In this document: in pieces, positions 58,082-64,000 of the stretch
Layout: every line of letters starts with the position of its first letter
Numbering within the stretch: position 1 is the stretch's first letter
Assembly (NCBI GenBank): GCA_002236755.2
Contig: NBZP02000033.1
Span: forward strand, 186,262 to 250,261
Reading direction: 5' to 3'
Source: Dothistroma septosporum
Lineage: Eukaryota; Ascomycota; Dothideomycetes; Mycosphaerellales; Mycosphaerellaceae
DNA length: 64,000 nucleotides
Translations under genes and position numbers: made by a program
Notes under the pieces: generated by a model
What the model saw: only the letters and a program-made list of their open reading frames with translations
Database searches by the model: none
What the model was told of the DNA's origin: nothing

Positions 58082-59653
58082 TTATAGTCGCATCTTAATT
58101 CCATCGTTGACAGACTTAAACATCTGCGACAGCACCCCTTGTTCGGATGCTGTTGCCACAGCGCTCTTCCGGTCATCCTTTGGTGAAGATGGCTCTCCAA
58201 CAACCTTCTCCGACTCTCTCTGTAGTTCCAGGACCTGCAGTCTGCCTTCCAGGACCTGCAGTCTGCCTTCCAAGTGCTCCTTCTGCACACGAAGAGCATC
58301 TCGATCACCAAGTAGTGCTTTTTGCTCCTCTCCAAGAGACGCGATCCTCTCCACAGCCATGTCGAAGGAGTTGAGGGCATCTTTCAGCTCTTTTTTGATC
58401 GCGTTGACGTTCTTAGATTTGTCGATCCTCCGATCTCTCTCTTCCTTCGACTTGAACTTGCCCTTGCCTATGTCGTGGATTATCTTCAAGAGTGCTTCAC
58501 CAGCTCTTTTAATTTTTGGTAGCTCTGCGACTTGCTTGAGAAGATTGAAGCGAGTGAGACCTGGTATGTCACCCTTGCCGTCTCTGGCAGTGCGGATGTG
58601 CTCGAGTGGCTCCCAATCGCCTCGAGGATGAGGCTTTGTGACCCATGCGTCTCGCACTCGGGTCACAAAGCTTGTGTACATTGGTACACGTGGATCATCT
58701 GGGTCGAAAATACCCAGGATGGCATTCAGATCGTCTGTGCATCGGTTCCCGAAAGCCTGCCACTGGTTCTGTTCGAGCATCTTATTGACAGATGCGTGTA
58801 CCAGCTTGTTCCGCTCGCCATACTGCTTGATAGCGCAGACCGTGGTCTCGACGTGCCAGTCCAGAATCGTGCAGGCCTGCGAGATCTTAGAGTGCAACGG
58901 CTTCCTGACATGTATGCAGTATTGCAGTCTGGAGCCGATTTGCAGGAGCGGATTCATTTCAGAGTAGTCTAGCCACTCTGTATTACCCTCGTGCTCCTCG
59001 CGTTCTAGCTCGTCCGCGACATCTGTCCATTGCTTCTGCATTCCCCTGATGTGCGCGGCGGCTTTGGTAGTCAGGGTATCAGTCAGATCCGACAAGTAGT
59101 CGCCGTATCGCATCTGCAACTCCATTTGTTTGCGCTCGACTAGCAGCTGTTGGAGGTTACGTCCTTCGGCTTGGAGCCTTGACATTCTACCTTCGTACAG
59201 CTCGACGTCTCTTGTTTTGTCGACCAGCCGTTCCCAGGTAGCAGAGTTTGCAGGGTATTGTGCAATGGTCTCTTTGTACAAATTCCTGAGCTGGGCGAGG
59301 TATCTCTTGCCGATCGGGGTCGGCTTGTCGTGCTGGAGGAATTCATCAATCACCTGCAGCCGATCCTTGAGATCTGTGAGGCTGAAGGATTCTTGCGATA
59401 CGCCCTCGAGAGGCGGGAGCTGCTTGACTGGTGATTCCGCTCTGTCGGCATGTCGAGGGTACGGAACCACGCTTGAAGTCGCCAGGAGCCTCATGAAAAG
59501 ACCTTCGTCTTGGGGCTGCACAACATTGTCTGCTACTGAGGAGGTGATGCGAAGCTTGTTGATCGCGCCCGTAAAAGCTGCATCTGCGCCCTTGGTAGGC
59601 GACGATACGACGCCGTCTCCTGACGAGCTGCGGTTCTGCTGGCGTCGTGACAT
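58082..59653 (-). CDS. Hypothetical coiled-coil protein
   Basis: Single exon, 523 residues from MSRRQQNRSSSGDG (59653). An in-frame Met at 59788 would add 45 residues of weak text. A disordered Ser-rich N-terminus of about 100 residues precedes a helical body with SLTDLKDRLQVIDEFLQHD, IGKRYLAQLRNLYKETIAQY and QAEGRNLQQLLVERKQMELQ. The middle has WHVETTVCAIKQYGERNKL and DLNAILGIFDPDDPRVPMY. The C-terminal coiled coil holds an exact 7-residue duplication (LEGRLQV twice) from a 21-base tandem repeat at 58226-58267. No domain, signal peptide or membrane helix was recognised. The long clean ORF with biased composition supports a real gene. Confidence 0.75.
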   Translation of the reverse strand: MSRRQQNRSSSGDGVVSSPTKGADAAFTGAINKLRITSSVADNVVQPQDEGLFMRLLATSSVVPYPRHADRAESPVKQLPPLEGVSQESFSLTDLKDRLQVIDEFLQHDKPTPIGKRYLAQLRNLYKETIAQYPANSATWERLVDKTRDVELYEGRMSRLQAEGRNLQQLLVERKQMELQMRYGDYLSDLTDTLTTKAAAHIRGMQKQWTDVADELEREEHEGNTEWLDYSEMNPLLQIGSRLQYCIHVRKPLHSKISQACTILDWHVETTVCAIKQYGERNKLVHASVNKMLEQNQWQAFGNRCTDDLNAILGIFDPDDPRVPMYTSFVTRVRDAWVTKPHPRGDWEPLEHIRTARDGKGDIPGLTRFNLLKQVAELPKIKRAGEALLKIIHDIGKGKFKSKEERDRRIDKSKNVNAIKKELKDALNSFDMAVERIASLGEEQKALLGDRDALRVQKEHLEGRLQVLEGRLQVLELQRESEKVVGEPSSPKDDRKSAVATASEQGVLSQMFKSVNDGIKMRL

Positions 59654-60590
59654 AGCCGACGATGTGGTAGTGGCCGGGCGATCTGGTACTCGGTGTTCGT
59701 GTACGGTGCTCGTATTACGGTGTATGTGATGAGAGATTCCGAGGAAAGTCGGGCTTTTGAAGTTATCTTTCCAGGGTCTAGTCCTCAAAATGCGTGACCA
59801 CGTGTTGTAATTGTCCTCAGAATTTCCTTACTTTCTGCTTCACAAGCTCATGAATCGCCACAGTTTGTAGTTGTAGGAAACGACGAAGCAGCATAGCTGT
59901 TGTCCAGAGCCTGAACATCAGATACCAAAGGAGATTTTGCGGCTCGCGGCTGGATCTCGACGGGAACAGGTATCACTGGGCATTGGGATGAGTGTGTCGC
60001 TGTCACGAGATGGCCCGAAATTGGACAGCCAGCACTCGTCGTTTACGCGTGTGTGGTCAAGCTCTGAGACCAATATCCAATTGATGTCCAATGGCATTTC
60101 TTGCAGTAGGGTCATTCTGTGACGGTCTACGATGGCAATCCGATCATCCAATGGAAGTCTGTCTAATTTGGAGCTTATCTTCAATCCGAATATGGCTTCG
60201 TGACCCGGGGTCCCGCAGTGAAAGCTCCTTAGCTCTCGTATACCCCGTTGTTCTCGTCTAGACTCATTCATCAGCCAGGACTACTGCAACTCTCTCATTC
60301 TCATCTTCTGCCGAAGCTCAGTCTCTTCCAAGAGCAGCTCATCAAGCTCCGGTAGGCGCGAACAACGTGAACCTTCGACAGTGAAAATCTTCTGGTTGTT
60401 GGAAACGTGGTCAATGGAAAGCGAAAAACACTACCGGTGCTACATCTCATGAGCCATTGACAGGCGTCTTGTAACTCGGCGCTCTGGCATATCATAGTGT
60501 ACACGTCAATCGAAGTTTAGGCAGGCTGTTTCATGGAGTATACAGTGCTCTTGCCGTGTAAGTCCATAAACGCCTTCCCTTGTTCTCCCT
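59654..60590. other. Intergenic with a doubtful small minus-strand exon
   Basis: A minus frame at 60430-60281 follows a TAG acceptor and reads LPELDELLLEETELRQKMRM before a stop; it looks protein-like, but no convincing first exon was proved. A second minus ORF, 60271-59918, has 117 codons without a domain. Both are left uncalled. Confidence 0.35.
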
Positions 60591-61188
60591 TCATGACTCG
60601 CTGGCCTTAGCTTTCTGTGCTCGCTCGTGCTCGATGATCTGCTTGCTCCAGTATCTCGACGGGAAGAATCGATCGGGCTACCTGTAGAATCAGTAACAGT
60701 TCGCACGACCGCATGAATCGCTACTGCGCGAGAGTCCCTTCGTTGCACTCCATGCTCCTCCTCATTTCCGCGCTCACGCTGCAACGTACCCTTGGCATCT
60801 CATTCCTGAACTCGTGCTCTGCGCTGTATCCCCACGCCAATGCAACGACACCTGCAACCACGGCTCCCATAACCGCCGTGTTCGCCTTCCAGTTCGCGGG
60901 TTGTGAATACCAGCCTCCAGCGGGAGACCATACGTGCTTTGGATAGCTGAAGTCGACCTCTGTCAGCCATTGCGCATAGCCCCCTGGCGGTATCAGGGGT
61001 CGACTCACGGCACCTTCCCACCGCCGCTCCGCAGTATTTGTGTGACTCTCATTGTGGTGTTGTGCTGTGTATTGCGATGCAGCAGTGGAGGTGTTGCTGG
61101 GTGAGGTCGCCGGCGTTGCGGAGAGACTCCCGCAGAGCCAAGACATTGACTTCGATGATCGCGTGCAGGTCGTCAGTAAAAGTTTCAA
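60591..61188 (-). CDS. Small membrane protein with mitochondrial-type features
   Basis: The last two exons are clear: 60790 upward and 60677-60591, joined across a 112-base intron ending in GTAG. The conserved part reads PPGGYAQWLTEVDFSYPKHV, then WSPAGGWYSQPANWKANTAV, a membrane helix (VMGAVVAGVVALAWGYSA), EHEFRNEMPR and, after the intron, PDRFFPSRYWSKQIIEHERA. The order of a Pro/Trp-rich head, one helix and a short basic tail with RYWSKQ is that of a small conserved ascomycete protein, plausibly of the inner mitochondrial membrane. Its function is unknown to me. The 5' end is uncertain: the open frame begins at 61188, but a shorter form or another first exon is possible. It is divergent to mL44, 66 bases away. 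Confidence 0.65.
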
Positions 61189-61254
61189 GGAGCATCACGC
61201 GCATCGCTGCACAACACTCGTTCCTTTCACCATTGCCGCCGAATGCCATAGCAC

Positions 61255-62637
61255 ATGAAGAGCCTACGCCTAGATCGATGGGCAACTCAATTGCAGCCGC
61301 CTAGGAATCCACGATTATACCTCTTCGCCCAAAGATGTCCCTTTTCCACAGCACACGAGACGAGGCCGAGGCGGGATATACGCCGCCAGCATCTACCATC
61401 GCAACGACATTCGCAACCGAAGAGGTGGGATTTTGAACTGCGGCGACATGCATCCAGCGCAGCAGCCGTCGAGCATGACCAGAATGACGTGCTGTCGTAT
61501 GGAAGAGAAGAACAGCCAGCACCACTGAACTTCCCACGCCACCGTGAAGCAGTCAAGTCAGCAAAGCTATCAGCGTTACACGCCAGATTGCGGTTGCCTT
61601 CGAAAGTACCCTTGCAGACATTGGCGAGATGTCTAATAGATCCGTCAGTCGATCTACGACCCGGCTACAATAATGCTCCACTGTCATTACTTGGCCAGGA
61701 GCTGTTGGGATACTACACCTCCGAACACATAATATGCCGTTATCCACGGCTGCCCATGCCTGTCCTCTTCGCCGCACAGTACGCCTACGTTGGACCACCG
61801 ACACTGGCTCAAGTTCGGGGAGAATGGGGTGTGGAAGTGGTGGCAGCTCCAGGACCCGAGGTAGATCCTGGTCTGCTGCAGTTGAAGAGAATGCCGGCAG
61901 GAAACGCGTTGGATGAAAGTGGGACAATGCGCCTGAAGGACCTGCCAGGACAGAAGAGGATAAGAGCTGGATTGAGGAATGATGAACCATTCTACAGGCG
62001 AGGGATGAGCAGCAGGATTGTGTACGATGACCAATTCGGCGACCTCCACGACAACCTGCCTTCTGGTGACGAGCGAGCGCCATACAGTGGCGCCCCTAGT
62101 GCAGCGTCCGGGGAGGGATCGGAAGCGCAAACACAGCAGCGATACTCTACTTCCCAGGAAACGCAGCCGGCGACGGTTCAGCATGCTAGCGCGGGCTTTG
62201 TGCGTGCATTAGCTGGCGCACTCTACCTCCACGCAGGTACAGAGGCCGCAAAGGCATTTCATAAAGCGCATATTATGGCCCGGCACCTGAAGCTGCATGA
62301 GCTGTTCAAATTCACACATCCCACGCGAGATCTCTCACGGCTATGCGCACGAGAGGGGTTCGAGCCGCCTGTCGCACGCCTCATCAGCGAGACTGGACGC
62401 CTTTCGCGAACACCCGTTTTCGTTATAGGCGTATTCAGCGGAAACGACAAGCTCGGGGAGGGCGTGGGTGCTTCGCTCAACGAAGGCCGTGTGAGAGCAG
62501 CTGCTGCAGCATTAAGAGCATGGTACTTGTATAGCCCTCCGGATACGGAGATAGTGCTGCCGTCTGATGTAGAAGGCGCTCATAGCACGAAGCGATGGAA
62601 GCCGCAAATGGTGGACATAGGCGAAATTCTGACGTGA
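61255..62637 (+). CDS. Mitochondrial large-subunit ribosomal protein mL44 (MRPL3-like)
   Basis: Single exon, 460 residues. The N-terminal 70 residues are Arg/Ser-rich and lack acids (LRLDRWATQLQPPRNPRLYL), a mitochondrial presequence. A catalytically silent RNase III-like domain spans about 95-360: LSALHARLRLPSKVPLQTLARCLI, then NAPLSLLGQELLGYYTSEHI and, after a long disordered insertion, VRALAGALYLHAGTEAAKAFHKAHI. The dsRNA-binding domain is at about 360-435 (ELFKFTHPTRDLSRLCAREG, TPVFVIGVFSGNDKLGEGVGAS). This layout defines mL44, a structural part of the mitoribosome. The start is well placed for import. Confidence 0.9.
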   Translation: MKSLRLDRWATQLQPPRNPRLYLFAQRCPFSTAHETRPRRDIRRQHLPSQRHSQPKRWDFELRRHASSAAAVEHDQNDVLSYGREEQPAPLNFPRHREAVKSAKLSALHARLRLPSKVPLQTLARCLIDPSVDLRPGYNNAPLSLLGQELLGYYTSEHIICRYPRLPMPVLFAAQYAYVGPPTLAQVRGEWGVEVVAAPGPEVDPGLLQLKRMPAGNALDESGTMRLKDLPGQKRIRAGLRNDEPFYRRGMSSRIVYDDQFGDLHDNLPSGDERAPYSGAPSAASGEGSEAQTQQRYSTSQETQPATVQHASAGFVRALAGALYLHAGTEAAKAFHKAHIMARHLKLHELFKFTHPTRDLSRLCAREGFEPPVARLISETGRLSRTPVFVIGVFSGNDKLGEGVGASLNEGRVRAAAAALRAWYLYSPPDTEIVLPSDVEGAHSTKRWKPQMVDIGEILT

Positions 62638-63329
62638 GCGTCGCGCAAATTGTGTTACTATAGCTATCGGAGCAGGGCGCAGTAGGCGCTTCCATGCCGT
62701 GGATGGCATTTGCTGTGCTTGGGGAAGGGCGCGCTTGAGCGACATGTACAGATATGTAAACAACCAGCTGGACTCCTCGAGTCTCATCCCCTTTCACGCC
62801 TTTTGGTTCCATCTTCGACTAGCGGTTATGGCTTTACGACCAATCGCTTCATACCTTTCTTCACTTGCTAACTTGCCGATAGAGAGCGCTTCCAATGATT
62901 CGCCGTATCTTCCAGTGGGAGCGCCTCTCATCTTCTGTCCAGGTCGACCTTCGAGGCTTCGGAGTAGCCACTCAACCAGGCATAATTTCTTCACTCCGCG
63001 CATCGTCTTTGCCTAAAACAATGTCGCCCTCGCCTCCGCACCTTACACTTTACCACGTGCCGGCCCTTCGACAGCATCCGCCTGTCGTTACCATAGATCT
63101 GACCGTTTGGGATCGCCTCGTGTTCTCCAACGAGCTCTATCTAAAACGACCTTTGTTGGAAGGAACATGAGCGTCACTGCAGTCGTCACATGCAAGGCAA
63201 ATTCATCTACACTCACGCAAGCTCCTTAAGCTGTGTTACTCACTGCACGTTTCTCTTGGCCCTCGATAAATCAATTTCGGCAGTGATCAACCACAAATAC
63301 TTGAAGACCGCAACACCAGCCTCACCACC
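62638..63329. other. Intergenic
   Basis: ORFs of 91 and 105 codons overlap in two plus frames at 62699-63170. No domain was recognised. Confidence 0.4.
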
Positions 63330-64000
63330 ATGACAATTCACGACTCAACAAACTCCCCGCGGCACTTCGCAACCACATCTATGAGCTCGATTCGACTCAA
63401 TCAAAACGAATTAAGCTCGATACACTTTACGGCGAGAATGGCATTGAGGTCACCGAGTACCATACCACCGTTATTCTGCCACTACTAGAGGCCTGCCGTC
63501 AGCTCCGTGCGGAAAGCTTACCAATATTCCGGAGCGTGAACCACTTCCACTTGATCCATGCCACGGACGAGCTTCATTATTCCTGGCACTGTCGGTACTC
63601 CATGACTGATGCGCGGACAAGAAGCATCGGCGCCGGAGCCTCACATCTACGCAATGTTTTCGTTCATGCCGACGACTGGCTCTTGCATGTGACATATTCA
63701 TCAGGATTCATGAGGGATTCGCAGAACCTCGACCAAGCTTTTCTGAAATTCGTTCCCTGACCCTCACGTCAGCTTCAAGCTTAGCGTCTTCGTTCACGCG
63801 GCTGGAGACGATCATCATACTATAGGGACTTTCGAACTCAAGGTCAGGAGACCGGATTCTGGTTTCGTGACGCCTGTGTTTAAGGAATTAGGCGAGGAAG
63901 TGACGTCTCTCTATAGGAGCCAACAGGATGTTATAAAGAGCATCGAAAGGACAGAGGAAGAGACTCGCGAGTCTGCTACTCTTTTGCAAACGTGGCAGGA
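63330..64000 (+). pseudogene. F-box-like gene with two frame breaks, cut by the window edge
   Basis: An ATG at 63330 is followed within 20 bases by a different frame reading KLPAALRNHIYELDSTQSKR, the LPxELRNxIYEL opening common in fungal F-box-like proteins. It continues ILPLLEACRQLRAESLPIF to a stop at 63758-63760. A third frame then carries on at once (VSFKLSVFVHAAGDDHH, GEEVTSLYRSQQDVIKSIER) to the window end. Two single-step frame changes with no splice signals suggest a pseudogene. Sequence errors would also explain it. Confidence 0.5.

Noticed and set aside
58023..58631. 202-codon plus ORF, Ser/Leu-rich, opposite the coiled-coil gene
   Set aside because: Mirror image of the minus-strand coiled-coil frame; no independent support.
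60281..60590. Small two-exon minus gene ending LPELDELLLEETELRQKMRM
   Set aside because: The exon is protein-like, but the first exon (MDLHGKST) is speculative and overlaps the next gene's flank.
1..64000. CRISPR arrays, rRNA, prophage or bacterial operons
   Set aside because: Introns, RIP and gene families show a fungal nuclear genome, and no such structures were seen.

Overview
The window is nuclear DNA of a filamentous ascomycete (Pezizomycotina, most likely Dothideomycetes). The evidence is short GT-AG introns of about 45-175 bases, a typical fungal gene set (Hsp88/Hsp110, mL44, SERINC/TMS1, Gvp36-like BAR protein, Ure2-like GST), and an AT-rich block at the left end with the C-to-T mutation pattern of repeat-induced point mutation (RIP).

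Bases 1 to about 5960 are a RIP-degraded transposon graveyard. It holds the end of a Ty1/Copia polyprotein, a Tad-like LINE split by a 0.5 kb insertion flanked by a short target duplication, a second copy of that insertion, and about 2.4 kb of unassignable TA-rich DNA. Composition changes sharply near 5960-6000. Next come gene-poor DNA and a decayed coiled-coil gene.

The most interesting part is 9115-16061. Three UstYa-family (DUF3328) genes, each with a membrane anchor and two HxxHC motifs, surround a GT90/CAP10 glycosyltransferase. Between them, at 14088-14380 on the minus strand, is a very small two-exon gene. Its 76-residue product has a signal peptide, two Lys-Arg Kex2 sites and a Tyr-rich acidic C-terminal peptide (AYKDFYIEYDDDTNGK). 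This is the layout of a dikaritin-type (ustiloxin, phomopsin, asperipin) RiPP cluster: secreted precursor, Kex2 cleavage and UstYa oxidative cyclisation. The proposed core sequence, the single core copy and the GT90 gene make it look like an undescribed variant. The precursor and the third UstYa gene are divergent and share a 530-base promoter region.

From 16.9 kb onward the window is mostly ordinary gene space: an intracellular GH13 amylase, a BAR protein, a ThDP-dependent enzyme, a tetraspan membrane protein, an extracellular intradiol dioxygenase, a DUF2235 hydrolase, a Ser-rich GPI-like protein, a J-domain fragment, Hsp110 with a heat-shock element, a CalB-like lipase, a Cys-rich mini-protein, a Ure2-type GST, a BTB protein, a His-rich stress/allergen-like protein, a PRXL2-like protein, SERINC, tRNA-Cys(GCA), a coiled-coil protein, a small mitochondrial-type membrane protein and mitochondrial mL44. 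Decayed genes include a MYND-finger gene near 37 kb and an F-box-like gene at the right edge. A tandem array with a period of about 130 bases lies at 34.4-35.1 kb.

All gene models were built by eye from reading frames and splice signals. Exon junctions were checked for phase; family names rest on motif recognition, not on searches.
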